Shown here piece after piece: positions 9,098 to 19,452 of a stretch of 64,000 bases of DNA; position 1 is the first letter of the stretch; every line of letters starts with the position of its first letter. A model generated the notes under the pieces. The model searched no databases. It had not been told where the DNA came from and saw only the letters and a list, made by a program, of their open reading frames with translations. The stretch covers positions 62,001 through 126,000 of the forward strand of contig CABYPW010000002.1 of assembly GCA_902520885.1 (NCBI GenBank), written 5' to 3'. The position numbers and the translations under genes are program-made. This DNA is from an uncultured SAR116 cluster alpha proteobacterium. Lineage in GTDB: Bacteria > Pseudomonadota > Alphaproteobacteria > Puniceispirillales > Puniceispirillaceae.

Positions 9098-9772
9098 GTG
9101 AACAAAGAAGACACTTTAGATGAAAATACATCAAATATAGATGAAGATTTCTCATTTGAGAGGTCTGTATCAAAGTTACTAGCTAATTTGGCCGAACGTG
9201 TTCAATCAATTAACGGACAGTTAGTATATAGGTGTGAATTAGATAAATTATTTGAAACATTAGTGTTGTTGAGAAATACTGAAACACTAAATTTTAGTCA
9301 GCTAACAGACCTTACCGCCGTAGATTACCCTGACAGACCAAAGCGTTTTGAGCTTGTATACCAACTTTTATCTATGGAGAATAATAAGCGAGTTCGAATA
9401 ATTTGCTCCATCGATGATGGTCAAATTGTGCCGTCTGTTACCAGCCTTTATAAATCTGCAGAATGGCCAGAGAGAGAGGTGTGGGACATGTATGGATTGT
9501 TTTTCTCAGACCATCCTGATCTTAGAAGATTGCTCACCGATTACGGATTTGAAGGTCACCCTCTTAGAAAAGATTTTCCTTTAACAGGATATGTCGAGGT
9601 AAGATATGACGACATAGAAAAGCGCGTAGCTTATCAGCCGGTTCAACTTACACAGGAATATAGGGATTTCGATTTTTTAAGTCCATGGGAGGGTGATCAA
9701 GAACTTGTTTATTCCTCTTTAAATAGAACAGGAGAAGTCAAAATAGGTTCTGATGAGGGGGGAGATAAATAG
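9098..9772 (+). CDS. nuoC: NADH-quinone oxidoreductase subunit C
   Basis: 224 residues from a GTG start at 9098 with AAGG upstream. The conserved 30-kDa subunit block [11 protein letters not shown] and [13 protein letters not shown] is present (about 125-170). It is a structural subunit of the hydrophilic arm, separate from NuoD (not fused as in E. coli). The acidic N-terminal 20 residues are probably lineage-specific. Confidence 0.96.
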   Translation: MNKEDTLDENTSNIDEDFSFERSVSKLLANLAERVQSINGQLVYRCELDKLFETLVLLRNTETLNFSQLTDLTAVDYPDRPKRFELVYQLLSMENNKRVRIICSIDDGQIVPSVTSLYKSAEWPEREVWDMYGLFFSDHPDLRRLLTDYGFEGHPLRKDFPLTGYVEVRYDDIEKRVAYQPVQLTQEYRDFDFLSPWEGDQELVYSSLNRTGEVKIGSDEGGDK

Positions 9773-9774
9773 TT

Positions 9775-10953
9775 ATGAGTGAAATGCAAATTAGGCCATT
9801 AACACTCAATTTCGGACCACAACATCCAGCTGCACATGGAGTGCTTAGGCTTGTTCTTGAAATGGATGGTGAGGTAATACAAAGAGCTGATCCACATGTA
9901 GGCCTTCTTCATCGTGGCACTGAAAAGTTAATTGAACAGAAAACATATTTACAGGCTCTTCCATACTTTGACCGATTGGATTATGTATCGCCAATGAATC
10001 AGGAACATGCTTGGGCTCTTTCTATAGAAAAATCGTTGCAAATTGAAGTTCCTAGAAGAGCCCAGCTTATTAGGGTAATGTTTTGTGAAATTGGTCGGAT
10101 TCTCAATCATATCTTGAACCTTACAGCATTTGCAATTGATGTGGGCGCCATGACCCCTTTGTTGTGGGGTTTTGAAGAAAGAGAAAAGCTAGTCGAATTT
10201 TGTGAACGTGCATCTGGAGCACGATTGCATGCCGCATATTTTCGTCCTGGAGGCGTTCATCAAGATATACCAGATGGACTAGCAGAGGATATTTTGATTT
10301 GGTGCGATAAATTTCCTCAATTTATCGCTGACTTGGAGACCTTATTAACAGACAATCGGATTTTCAAACAACGAACAGTCGATATTGGAATTTTAAAATC
10401 AGAACAGGCGCTTGATTTGGGAATGAGTGGTCCCGTTATACGTGCCTCTGGAATAGCTTGGGATTTGAGAAAATCAAATCCATATGATGCTTATGAGGAA
10501 ATGGAATTTGATATCCCTGTTGGAAAAACAGGAGATTGTTATGCGAGGTATTTAGTTCGCGTCGAGGAAATGAAGCAATCTTTATCAATCATCAAGCAGG
10601 CTATAAATAAGATGGAGCCAGGGCCAGTTCTTGCTCAAAATAATAAAATCACTCCTCCTCGTCGTAGTGATATGAAGATGTCTATGGAGTCTTTAATACA
10701 TCATTTTAAAATCTATACGGAAGGCTTTCATATTCCTGCATCAGAGAGTTATACGGCCGTGGAGGCACCAAAAGGAGAATTTGGAGTTTATTTAGTTTCT
10801 GATGGTAGTAATAAGCCGTATCGTTGCAAAATTAGGGCGCCAGGCTACTTTTTCATGGCTGCAGTAGATGAGATGTCAAGAGGACATATGTTAGCAGACT
10901 CTGTTGCAATCATTGGTTCTTTAGATGTTGTATTTGGTGAGATAGATAGATGA
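9775..10953 (+). CDS. nuoD: NADH-quinone oxidoreductase subunit D
   Basis: 392 residues, 49-kDa subunit. The N-terminus has [12 protein letters not shown], whose histidine lines the quinone pocket. [11 protein letters not shown] and D-Y-V-S-P-M-N follow, and the C-terminus ends in D-V-V-F-G-E-I-D-R as in complete family members. It forms the quinone-binding site with NuoB. Its stop overlaps the nuoE start by 4 bases (ATGA). Confidence 0.97.
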   Translation: MSEMQIRPLTLNFGPQHPAAHGVLRLVLEMDGEVIQRADPHVGLLHRGTEKLIEQKTYLQALPYFDRLDYVSPMNQEHAWALSIEKSLQIEVPRRAQLIRVMFCEIGRILNHILNLTAFAIDVGAMTPLLWGFEEREKLVEFCERASGARLHAAYFRPGGVHQDIPDGLAEDILIWCDKFPQFIADLETLLTDNRIFKQRTVDIGILKSEQALDLGMSGPVIRASGIAWDLRKSNPYDAYEEMEFDIPVGKTGDCYARYLVRVEEMKQSLSIIKQAINKMEPGPVLAQNNKITPPRRSDMKMSMESLIHHFKIYTEGFHIPASESYTAVEAPKGEFGVYLVSDGSNKPYRCKIRAPGYFFMAAVDEMSRGHMLADSVAIIGSLDVVFGEIDR

Positions 10954-11600
10954 GCATTCATGATTTAGTTGCAGAAAAGCAGCCAGAAAAGTTTGAGTTT
11001 TCACCTGAGAATGAGGCTGTAATAAAGAAAATTATTGCAAAATACCCAAAAGGTAAGCAGGCCTCTGCAGTTATGCCATTGCTTGATTTAGCTCAGAGGC
11101 AAAATGGTAATTGGATTCCTATGAAAGCTATAGAGGTGATAGCAGAGCTGCTTGGAATGGCAAGAATTAGAGTGCTTGAGGTAGCCAGTTTTTATACAAT
11201 GTATAATTTAAAACCTGTTGGAAAATATTTTCTTCAACTGTGTGGAACAACACCTTGTATGTTAAGAGGATCAGACGATATTGCGCGTTGTATAAAAGAT
11301 AAATTGGGAATTGTTTCTGGCCAGAGCACAGAAGATGGCAAATTTAGTATTTTAGAAGTTGAGTGCCTTGGAGCATGTGTTAATGCACCTATCGTTCAAG
11401 TAAATGATGATTTCTATGAAGATCTTGATTATGATTCGATGGAAGTTTTAATTGATTCGCTTTATAATGATAAACCTTTACCGTTTGGTTCGGCAAAAGG
11501 CCGTTATGGCTCTCAGGCCGAAACAGGACCAACTTCATTAATTAAAATGAAGAGAAAATCAGCTACAATAAAAAAATCAAAAAAAGCGTCTGTTGTATAA
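10950..11600 (+). CDS. nuoE: NADH-quinone oxidoreductase subunit E
   Basis: 216 residues, thioredoxin-like 24-kDa subunit carrying [2Fe-2S] cluster N1a. Ligands are C98 and C103 (L-C-G-T-T-P-C) and C139 and C143 (E-C-L-G-A-C). Residues from about 181 form an extra basic tail (many K and R), consistent with a lineage-specific extension. It lies next to nuoF, its partner in the NADH dehydrogenase module. Confidence 0.96.
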   Translation: MSIHDLVAEKQPEKFEFSPENEAVIKKIIAKYPKGKQASAVMPLLDLAQRQNGNWIPMKAIEVIAELLGMARIRVLEVASFYTMYNLKPVGKYFLQLCGTTPCMLRGSDDIARCIKDKLGIVSGQSTEDGKFSILEVECLGACVNAPIVQVNDDFYEDLDYDSMEVLIDSLYNDKPLPFGSAKGRYGSQAETGPTSLIKMKRKSATIKKSKKASVV

Positions 11601-11625
11601 GCTGAAAAAGCTGGGAGCCAATCTA

Positions 11626-12912
11626 GTGTTAAATGATAAAGATCGTATTTTTACAAATATTTATGGGTGGCAAGAGCCAAACTTGACAGCTGCGAAAAAA
11701 CGCGGCGATTGGGACGATACCAAGGGAATTCTTAGTCTTGGGCACGATGAAATTGTGGAGAGAATGAAACGGTCTGGTTTGCGTGGACGTGGTGGTGCTG
11801 GATTTCCAACAGGTATAAAATGGTCTTTTATGCCAAAAGAAGTTACTAATAGGCCACATTATTTGGTTGTTAATGCTGATGAATCCGAGCCTGGAACATG
11901 CAAAGATAGAGATATTTTAAGAAATGAGCCTCATAAATTAATCGAAGGTTGCCTGGTAGCTGGGTTTGCTATGAGGGCTCATATAGCTTATATCTACATT
12001 AGGGGCGAATTTGTAAATGAATATAAGGTTTTACAAAGGGCAATTAATGAGTGTTATGAAGAAGGATTGCTTGGCAGTAACGCAGTGAACTCAGGTTGGT
12101 CATTTGATATATTTCTCCACCGTGGCGCGGGGGCATATATATGTGGCGAAGAAACTGCATTATTAGAGTCTTTAGAAGGCAAAAAAGGTCAACCAAGGTT
12201 AAAGCCACCTTTTCCGGCAGGGGTAGGGCTTTATGGCTGCCCTACAACAGTAAATAATGTTGAGTCTATTGCTGTGGCGCCCACTATCCTCAGACGAGGA
12301 GCAGAATGGTTTTCTGCACTTGGTAAAGAAAATAATACTGGCACTAAATTATTTTGCATCTCTGGCCACGTAAATTCACCATGTAATGTAGAAGAAGAAA
12401 TGGGCATTCCGTTAAAAGAGCTCATAGAAAAACATGCTGGTGGTGTGCGCGGGGGATGGAAAAACTTGTTAGCTATCATCCCAGGAGGGTCATCTACTCC
12501 TCTAATTACCAAGGATGTTTGCGATAATATGACAATGGATTTTGATTCATTAAAAGCTGCTGGAACTGGCCTTGGAACAGCTGGTATAATTGTGATGGAT
12601 AAAAGTACAGATATCATTCGCGCAATTAGCAGGCTTTCATACTTTTACAAGCATGAAAGTTGTGGCCAGTGTACTCCATGTAGGGAAGGTACTGGTTGGA
12701 TGTGGCGTATGATGGATAGGTTGGTTAGAGGACAAGCAGAACCCCACGAAATTGATACTTTATACGAGGTAACAAAGCAGGTTGAGGGACATACTATTTG
12801 TGCTTTGGGGGATGCAGCTGCTTGGCCAATACAAGGATTAATTAAAAATTTTCGTCCTGAAATTGAGAGGCGAATACAAATTAATAAAACAGTTACAGAA
12901 GCAGCAGAATAG
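11626..12912 (+). CDS. nuoF: NADH-quinone oxidoreductase subunit F
   Basis: 428 residues from GTG 11626. This start gives the family-typical [10 protein letters not shown] and has GGGAG eight bases upstream. The longer frame from TTG 11593 overlaps nuoE and is less likely. The FMN/NADH site G-R-G-G-A-G-F-P lies at 54-61. The N3 [4Fe-4S] ligands are C346, C349, C352 and C392. It oxidises NADH and passes electrons via FMN to the cluster chain. Confidence 0.96.
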   Translation: MLNDKDRIFTNIYGWQEPNLTAAKKRGDWDDTKGILSLGHDEIVERMKRSGLRGRGGAGFPTGIKWSFMPKEVTNRPHYLVVNADESEPGTCKDRDILRNEPHKLIEGCLVAGFAMRAHIAYIYIRGEFVNEYKVLQRAINECYEEGLLGSNAVNSGWSFDIFLHRGAGAYICGEETALLESLEGKKGQPRLKPPFPAGVGLYGCPTTVNNVESIAVAPTILRRGAEWFSALGKENNTGTKLFCISGHVNSPCNVEEEMGIPLKELIEKHAGGVRGGWKNLLAIIPGGSSTPLITKDVCDNMTMDFDSLKAAGTGLGTAGIIVMDKSTDIIRAISRLSYFYKHESCGQCTPCREGTGWMWRMMDRLVRGQAEPHEIDTLYEVTKQVEGHTICALGDAAAWPIQGLIKNFRPEIERRIQINKTVTEAAE

Positions 12913-12923
12913 AGACTAAATTA

Positions 12924-14984
12924 ATGCCAAAACTTACGGTTAATTCAATTGAAGTTGAAGTTGAACAAGGAGCTAGTGTTTTGCAGGCCTGTGAAGAGGC
13001 AGGTTTTGAAATTCCACGTTTTTGTTACCATGAAAGACTCTCTATTGCGGGTAATTGCCGTATGTGCCTTGTTGATATGGAACGTTCACCTAAACCTATT
13101 GCAAGTTGTGCCATGCCTGCTTCAGATGGAATGGTTATTGATACTCAATCTGATAGGGTTAAAAAGGCTCGTGAGGGTGTTATGGAATTTTTATTATTAA
13201 ATCACCCGCTTGATTGTCCAATTTGTGACCAGGGTGGTGAATGTGATCTTCAAGACCAGGCAATGGGATATGGCCAAGATGGTTCTCGTTATAAAGAATC
13301 AAAAAGAGCTGTTGAAGAAAAACAAATGGGTCCATTAATAAAAACAATAATGACAAGGTGTATTCATTGTACTAGATGTGTCCGCTTTGCTACTGAAGTT
13401 GCGGGTGTTCCAGACTTAGGTGCTATAGGAAGGGGAGAACAGGTAGAAATAACAACTTACTTAGAAAAAACTATTGCATCTGAATTAAGTGCTAATGTTA
13501 TTGATTTGTGTCCTGTTGGGGCGCTTACCAGTAAACCATATGCCTTTATTTCTAGACCCTGGGAACTTAGCAAAACCGAATCTGTTGATGTGATGGATGC
13601 ACAAGGATGTAATATTCGAATTGACTCCAGAGGCAATCAGGTATTACGAGTGATGCCCCGTCTCAATGAAGACGTAAATGAAGAATGGATATCCGATAAA
13701 GCCCGATTTTCTATTGACGGTCTCAAGAATCAAAGGCTGGACAAGCCATACGTTAGGGGCGTAAATGGTAAACTTGAGCCTGCAAGCTGGGATATTGCCT
13801 TTGAAGTAATTGCAAAAAAAATTAAAAAAGTTAAACCAAGTAATTTTGGTGTTATTGCTGGTGATCAGGTAGATGCTGAAACAATGTTCGCCATGAAGCT
13901 ATTAATGGAAAAAATAGGTTCGCCTCACTTGGACTGTAGGCAAGATGGTGTTGATATCACTGGTAGTTCTCGAACAGAATATTTATTTAATTCTACAATA
14001 GCAGGAATTGATGAGGCAGATGCGTTATTAATTATTGGCAGCAATCCTAGATTCGAAGCGCCTGTGATGAATGCCCGCATTAGGAAACGTTATTTAGTTG
14101 CAGAAATTCCCATTGCTTATATCGGTGAGGAAATCGACTTAACATATCCTGCGGAATTTCTGGGAAGTCAGGCATCAATATTGAAAGAAATTGCTGAGGA
14201 ACAACACCCTTTTTGTAAAAATCTTAAAAAAGCCGAAAATCCTATGATAATAGTTGGTAACGGCCTTTTATCTCGTGATGATGCAAAATCTTTGCTGAAT
14301 TATATTTCAGAAATTATTAAAAAATTTGATGTTGTGCATAAAAGATGGAATGGGTTTAATGTTTTACATAGTGCAGCATCGCGTGTAGCTGGACTTGACA
14401 TTGGTTTTTTACCTGGAAAATCGGGAAAGTCTGCTAAGAAGATGCTTTCTGATGCGTCAAGTTTAAAGATGGGTATGATTTGGCTGCTGGGAGCTGATGA
14501 AATTGATACGAGTGCAATTAGGAATACCTTTATTGTGTATCAAGGTCATCATGGTGATGTAGGGGCGCATTGTGCAGATGTTATACTGCCAGGTGCGGCC
14601 TACACTGAAAAAAATGGGTTATATGTTAATTTTGAAGGCCGCGTGCAAGAAGCTAGGCGTGCTATATTTCCCCCTGGCGAGGCTAAGGATGATTGGTCAA
14701 TTATAAGGGCATTTTCTGGTTTTATTGGGCACCCTTTAGGTTTTGATAATCATGATGCGTGTCGCCAAATGCTTATAGCAAACTTTCCACATTTTGGTGA
14801 AATTGGTGAGATTTATAAGTCAAGGTGGAGAAAAATTGGAAGGCCAGGAAAAATTTCTGATGTTCCTATAAGTCCAGTCTTAAAAGAATATTATATGACT
14901 TGCCCAATTAGCAGGTCATCAGAAACGATGGCTGAAAGTAGAACATCTCGCGAAAATCTTGGAAAACCGATAGCCGCCGAATAG
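12924..14984 (+). CDS. nuoG: NADH-quinone oxidoreductase subunit G
   Basis: 686 residues, 75-kDa subunit. The N-terminal ferredoxin domain has C-Y-H-E-R-L and C-R-M-C. Next come C-P-I-C-D-Q-G-G-E-C for the N5-type cluster region, then C-I-H-C-T-R-C and L-C-P-V-G-A-L for [4Fe-4S] N4. The rest is a molybdopterin-oxidoreductase-like fold without cofactor, as usual for NuoG. Length matches mitochondrial-type subunits, and the extra N7 cluster motif is not seen. Confidence 0.96.
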   Translation: MPKLTVNSIEVEVEQGASVLQACEEAGFEIPRFCYHERLSIAGNCRMCLVDMERSPKPIASCAMPASDGMVIDTQSDRVKKAREGVMEFLLLNHPLDCPICDQGGECDLQDQAMGYGQDGSRYKESKRAVEEKQMGPLIKTIMTRCIHCTRCVRFATEVAGVPDLGAIGRGEQVEITTYLEKTIASELSANVIDLCPVGALTSKPYAFISRPWELSKTESVDVMDAQGCNIRIDSRGNQVLRVMPRLNEDVNEEWISDKARFSIDGLKNQRLDKPYVRGVNGKLEPASWDIAFEVIAKKIKKVKPSNFGVIAGDQVDAETMFAMKLLMEKIGSPHLDCRQDGVDITGSSRTEYLFNSTIAGIDEADALLIIGSNPRFEAPVMNARIRKRYLVAEIPIAYIGEEIDLTYPAEFLGSQASILKEIAEEQHPFCKNLKKAENPMIIVGNGLLSRDDAKSLLNYISEIIKKFDVVHKRWNGFNVLHSAASRVAGLDIGFLPGKSGKSAKKMLSDASSLKMGMIWLLGADEIDTSAIRNTFIVYQGHHGDVGAHCADVILPGAAYTEKNGLYVNFEGRVQEARRAIFPPGEAKDDWSIIRAFSGFIGHPLGFDNHDACRQMLIANFPHFGEIGEIYKSRWRKIGRPGKISDVPISPVLKEYYMTCPISRSSETMAESRTSRENLGKPIAAE

Positions 14985-14992
14985 GATAGTTA

Positions 14993-16024
14993 ATGACTGG
15001 TTTTGAATTTAAATTTTTTATGGAATTTGGCTGGATTGTGCTTCAGATTTTTGCGGTTATTATTCCTCTTTTGATTAGTGTAGCATATTTAACCCTCGCC
15101 GAAAGAAGAGTAATAGGCTCCATGCAATTACGAAAGGGGCCAAATGTTGTTGGGCCGTTTGGGTTGTTACAGCCTTTTGCTGATGCTTTAAAGTTGCTTT
15201 CAAAAGAAACTATTTTGCCAGCAGGCGCTGATAAAGTCACTTTTATTATCGCGCCTATGCTTACTTTCGTCTTAGCATTGGTAGCTTGGGCCGTGATACC
15301 CTTTGGAAAATCCCTTGTAATAGCTGATATAAATGTAGGCATTTTATATTTATTCGCAATTTCATCTCTCGGCGTTTATGGAGTTATTATGGCTGGATGG
15401 GCTAGTAACTCCAAATATGCGTTTTTAGGTGCCCTTCGTTCTGCTGCTCAAATGGTGTCGTATGAAGTTTCTATGGGTTTAGTAATCATAAATGTTTTAC
15501 TATGTGTAGGCTCTCTTAATTTATCTGACATTATTGAAGCACAAAAAACGGTCTGGTTTGCGCTGCCTCTTTTCCCAATGTTCATTATATTCTTTATATC
15601 AACATTGGCGGAAACTAATAGAGCTCCGTTTGACTTACCAGAGGGTGAGTCAGAATTAGTTGCTGGTTACTTTGTTGAATATAGCTCTATGAGCTTTGCT
15701 TTATTCTTTCTTGGCGAATATGCAAATATGATATTGATGAGTGCCATGACAACTATTTTGTTTTTAGGTGGGTGGTTACCTCCTTTTGACATTTATCCAT
15801 TAAATGTAATCCCTGGCCCAATATGGTTTATTTTTAAAATTTCCCTTGTTTTATTTGTTTTTCTTTGGATGAGAGCAACCACGCCTAGATACAGATACGA
15901 CCAATTAATGCGCCTTGGATGGAAAATTTTTCTTCCGTTTTCGCTTCTTTGGGTTGTTTTAACAGCTGGGTTTTTAATAAGTTTTGATATGTTGCCTGAT
16001 GCTTTGGGGCATGAACTACAATAG
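14993..16024 (+). CDS. nuoH: NADH-quinone oxidoreductase subunit H
   Basis: 343 residues with about eight membrane helices. Family blocks [18 protein letters not shown] and the acidic quinone-chamber loop [15 protein letters not shown] are present. It links quinone reduction to the proton-pumping arm. It follows nuoG by 8 bases. Confidence 0.97.
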   Translation: MTGFEFKFFMEFGWIVLQIFAVIIPLLISVAYLTLAERRVIGSMQLRKGPNVVGPFGLLQPFADALKLLSKETILPAGADKVTFIIAPMLTFVLALVAWAVIPFGKSLVIADINVGILYLFAISSLGVYGVIMAGWASNSKYAFLGALRSAAQMVSYEVSMGLVIINVLLCVGSLNLSDIIEAQKTVWFALPLFPMFIIFFISTLAETNRAPFDLPEGESELVAGYFVEYSSMSFALFFLGEYANMILMSAMTTILFLGGWLPPFDIYPLNVIPGPIWFIFKISLVLFVFLWMRATTPRYRYDQLMRLGWKIFLPFSLLWVVLTAGFLISFDMLPDALGHELQ

Positions 16025-16034
16025 GAGTTTATTT

Positions 16035-16523
16035 ATGCAAAGTGCGATAAACGCAATAAGATCTTTTCTATTGCTTGAAATACTTCAAGGTTTAGCTCTT
16101 ACATTGAAGTATTTTTTTAAGCCAAAAGTTACTTTGAATTATCCATTCGAGAAAGGTTTCTTGTCCCCCCGCTTTCGAGGTGAACATGCACTTAGGCGTT
16201 ACGCAAATGGTGAAGAGAGATGTATTGCGTGTAAACTATGTGAAGCAGTTTGCCCCGCGCAAGCTATTACCATAGAGGCTGAGCCTAGAGAAGACGGTTC
16301 AAGACGGACTACTAGATATGATATCGATATGACCAAATGTATTTATTGTGGATTTTGCCAAGAAGCATGTCCTGTGGATGCTATCGTAGAGGGGCCAAAC
16401 TTTGAATTTGCAACTGAAACTCGTGAAGAGCTTTTTTATGACAAAGAAAAACTTCTTTCTAATGGAGACCGGTGGGAGGGAGAAATTGCTCGTAATCTAG
16501 CATTAGATGCAAAGTGGAGATAA
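16035..16523 (+). CDS. nuoI: NADH-quinone oxidoreductase subunit I
   Basis: 162 residues from ATG 16035, preceded by TAGGAG. A longer frame from 15984 lies inside nuoH and is rejected. Two classic [4Fe-4S] motifs carry clusters N6a and N6b: C63/C66/C69/C73 and C102/C105/C108/C112. The short amphipathic N-terminus anchors it at the membrane arm. The following gap of 73 bases is the longest within the operon's second half. Confidence 0.97.
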   Translation: MQSAINAIRSFLLLEILQGLALTLKYFFKPKVTLNYPFEKGFLSPRFRGEHALRRYANGEERCIACKLCEAVCPAQAITIEAEPREDGSRRTTRYDIDMTKCIYCGFCQEACPVDAIVEGPNFEFATETREELFYDKEKLLSNGDRWEGEIARNLALDAKWR

Positions 16524-16596
16524 TCTTTAAAATTCAATAATTAAAGCATGTGTTTTAATATTGATTCAAAGCAAATGTGGGTATAGAAACTAAAAA

Positions 16597-17196
16597 ATGA
16601 TTGAAAGCCTTTTCTTCTATATTTTTGCAGGAGTTACCTGTTTAGCTGGGTTGATGGTAATCTCCTCACGTAATCCCGTTCATTCAGTGCTTTTTTTGAT
16701 TTTAGCATTTTTTAATTCTGCAGGTTTATTTGTTTTATTAGGTGCTGAATTCTTAGCCATGTTGCTCGTAGTGGTATACGTAGGTGCAGTTGCAGTATTA
16801 TTCCTCTTTGTTGTTATGATGCTAGATATCAATTTTGCTGAATTAAGAGAGGGTTTTCAGAGATACATGCCTTTAGGGCTTGGTGTTGGTGGAATACTTT
16901 TAGCTGAAATTCTTTTCGTTTTTTTTAATCGAGAGGAAATGCCTGAAAATGTAAATTTAGTGAGTGAAGTGAGTAATACACGCGCCTTAGGAAGAGTTTT
17001 ATATACGGATTATATTTATCTGTTTCAGGTTGCCGGATTGATATTGCTCGTGGCAATGATAGGGGCAATTACGCTTACTCTTAGAAGGAGAGAGAACGTT
17101 CGTAAACAATCGATAAGTGCGCAAAATGATAGAACTCGAGAAGAAACTATTCAGGTTGTGAAGGTATCTAATAGAACTGGTGTTAGGAAATTATAA
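16597..17196 (+). CDS. nuoJ: NADH-quinone oxidoreductase subunit J
   Basis: 199 residues, five membrane helices. The conserved helix [21 protein letters not shown]-type segment (about 49-69), with its pi-bulge region, is intact. The C-terminal 30 residues are polar and cytoplasmic. ATG start; it runs to within 1 base of nuoK. Confidence 0.96.
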   Translation: MIESLFFYIFAGVTCLAGLMVISSRNPVHSVLFLILAFFNSAGLFVLLGAEFLAMLLVVVYVGAVAVLFLFVVMMLDINFAELREGFQRYMPLGLGVGGILLAEILFVFFNREEMPENVNLVSEVSNTRALGRVLYTDYIYLFQVAGLILLVAMIGAITLTLRRRENVRKQSISAQNDRTREETIQVVKVSNRTGVRKL

Positions 17197-17197
17197 T

Positions 17198-17509
17198 ATG
17201 ATAGATATTTCTTTGTCCCACTACCTTTCCGTGTCCGCGATATTATTTGTGTTCGGTGTTTTTGGTATTTTCATCAACAGAAAAAATGTCATCACGATTT
17301 TAATGTCCATTGAATTAATTTTGCTTTCTGTGAATATTAATTTAGTGGCTTTTTCAGCCTTTACGGGAACATTGTCTGGTCAGATATTTTCTCTCTTTGT
17401 TCTTACTGTGGCAGCAGCAGAGGCAGCTATTGGGCTTGCTATCCTCGTAATTTATTTCCGAAATAGGGGTTCTATAGCGGTTGAAAATCTCAACGTGATG
17501 AAGGGATAA
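17198..17509 (+). CDS. nuoK: NADH-quinone oxidoreductase subunit K
   Basis: 103 residues from ATG 17198, the start that gives the normal family length. An upstream frame from 17180 overlaps nuoJ and is rejected. There are three membrane helices with the two conserved glutamates in helices 2 and 3 (S-I-E-L-I-L-L and A-A-E-A-A-I-G) needed for proton transfer. The antiporter-like chain continues with nuoL. Confidence 0.97.
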   Translation: MIDISLSHYLSVSAILFVFGVFGIFINRKNVITILMSIELILLSVNINLVAFSAFTGTLSGQIFSLFVLTVAAAEAAIGLAILVIYFRNRGSIAVENLNVMKG

Positions 17510-17513
17510 AACA

Positions 17514-19448
17514 GTGCTTTATCAAGCTATAGTATTTCTGCCATTAATTGGTGCGATTGTTGCTGGGATACTCTCAATTAGACAACAACATATGCCAGCT
17601 GAAATTATTACAGTGATTGGAGTCTGTACATCATTCTTATTATCTTGCTTTGCTTTTTATGATGTCGCGTTGATGCATAATTCAATTACTCTAGAGATTG
17701 CACGATGGATAGATTCTGGCGAATTTATTGCCAACTGGACATTGCGTTTCGATACTCTTACTGTTGTTATGTTGATCGTTGTTACTTCTGTCTCTTCTTG
17801 TGTCCATATTTATTCTATAGGTTACATGCACCACGATAAATCGCGTGCTCGTTTTATGGCTTATCTAAGCTTATTTACTTTTGCCATGTTGATGCTTGTT
17901 ACAGCTGATAACTTACTTCAACTATTCTTTGGATGGGAAGGTGTTGGGGTTGCATCTTATTTATTAATTGGTTTTTGGTACCATAAGCCTTCAGCTCATA
18001 AAGCAGCGATGAAAGCATTTATTGTTAACAGGGTAGGTGATTTTGGGTTTGCGCTTGGTATATTTGTTATCTTTTATTTATTTGGTAGTATACAATTTGA
18101 CCAAATTTTTGCAAATGCCTCAGAACTTACAAACATATCGATTTCATTTATAGAAATCGATATGCCTGCTTTAGAAGTTGCTTCGATTTTATTGTTTATT
18201 GGCGCAATGGGAAAATCAGCACAGCTTGGGTTGCATACATGGCTCCCAGACGCAATGGAGGGACCCACTCCCGTATCAGCGCTTATTCATGCAGCAACCA
18301 TGGTCACGGCTGGAGTTTTTCTCGTGTGCAGAATGTCTCCTGTTATCGAATATGCGCCACTTGCTCTAAATTTAATCACTGTTGTAGGAGGTCTTACTGC
18401 AATATTCGCTGCTACAATAGGAATGACTCAATTTGATATAAAACGTGTGATTGCTTATTCAACTTGTTCTCAATTAGGGTATATGTTCTTTGCTGCTGGA
18501 GTTTCTGCCTATCCTGCAGCTATGTTTCATTTAACTACACATGCGTTTTTTAAAGCACTCTTATTTTTGGGAGCAGGTTCGGTCATTCACGCCCTGTCAG
18601 ATGAACAAGACTTGCGTAATATGGGAGGTATCTGGCACAAAATTCCAATAACATATTGTTTAATGTGGATTGGCTCTCTAGCATTAGCTGGATTTCCTTT
18701 TTTTGCAGGGTATTACTCAAAGGATATGATTTTAGAGGCCGCTTGGGCATCTAATTCCTTTACAGGACAAATGGCATTCTGGTTCGGCTGTGCAGCGGCT
18801 CTCCTTACTGCTTTTTATAGCTGGAGATTGCTAATTTTGGCGTTTCATGGAAAACCTCGTTGTAGCTCTGAGGTATATGACCATGTTCATGAGTCACCGC
18901 CTGTAATGATTTTTCCATTAATACCACTTGCTTTAGGAGCAATTTTTGCTGGATGGTTTGGGTATCAAATGTTTGTTGGGTATGATATGAAATATTTTTG
19001 GGGAGACTCTTTATTTATTCTTCCTGAACACCACGCTATGGAAGAAGCGCATCATGTTGCAGAGTGGGTGAAACGTCTCCCAGTTATATTGGCTTCAATT
19101 GGATTTGGTTCTGCTATTTTTGCATATCTAATAATCCCATCTTTGCCCAAAATATTGGTTTCTTTTGTAAAACCAATTCATACTTTATTTTTTAACAAAT
19201 GGTTTTTTGATGAATTATATGATGCTTTATTTGTACGGTCATGTGTGTTATTTGGGAACTTTTTATGGTTAAGAGGTGACCAGCGGACCATCGATGCTTT
19301 TGGTCCGAATGGTTTGTCTGGACTGGTTCTTAAAAGTTCTAGCAGGTTATCAAAATTACAAACTGGATATGTGTATCACTATGCGTTTGCGATGATGATT
19401 GGTGTTGTTATTTTACTCTCTTGGTATTTCAGTGGGATAGGGAGATAA
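17514..19448 (+). CDS. nuoL: NADH-quinone oxidoreductase subunit L
   Basis: 644 residues from GTG 17514, about 15 membrane helices plus the long lateral C-terminal helix. Antiporter signature residues include the glutamate in F-G-W-E-G-V-G-V-A-S-Y and the lysine region in G-A-M-G-K-S-A-Q-L-G-L-H-T-W-L-P. It is the distal proton channel of complex I. Confidence 0.97.
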   Translation: MLYQAIVFLPLIGAIVAGILSIRQQHMPAEIITVIGVCTSFLLSCFAFYDVALMHNSITLEIARWIDSGEFIANWTLRFDTLTVVMLIVVTSVSSCVHIYSIGYMHHDKSRARFMAYLSLFTFAMLMLVTADNLLQLFFGWEGVGVASYLLIGFWYHKPSAHKAAMKAFIVNRVGDFGFALGIFVIFYLFGSIQFDQIFANASELTNISISFIEIDMPALEVASILLFIGAMGKSAQLGLHTWLPDAMEGPTPVSALIHAATMVTAGVFLVCRMSPVIEYAPLALNLITVVGGLTAIFAATIGMTQFDIKRVIAYSTCSQLGYMFFAAGVSAYPAAMFHLTTHAFFKALLFLGAGSVIHALSDEQDLRNMGGIWHKIPITYCLMWIGSLALAGFPFFAGYYSKDMILEAAWASNSFTGQMAFWFGCAAALLTAFYSWRLLILAFHGKPRCSSEVYDHVHESPPVMIFPLIPLALGAIFAGWFGYQMFVGYDMKYFWGDSLFILPEHHAMEEAHHVAEWVKRLPVILASIGFGSAIFAYLIIPSLPKILVSFVKPIHTLFFNKWFFDELYDALFVRSCVLFGNFLWLRGDQRTIDAFGPNGLSGLVLKSSSRLSKLQTGYVYHYAFAMMIGVVILLSWYFSGIGR

Positions 19449-19452
19449 AATA

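Noticed and set aside
12231-12617. 128-codon minus-strand frame inside nuoF
   Set aside because: Antisense to a fully conserved NuoF with no ribosome site or family match; a shadow of the real gene.
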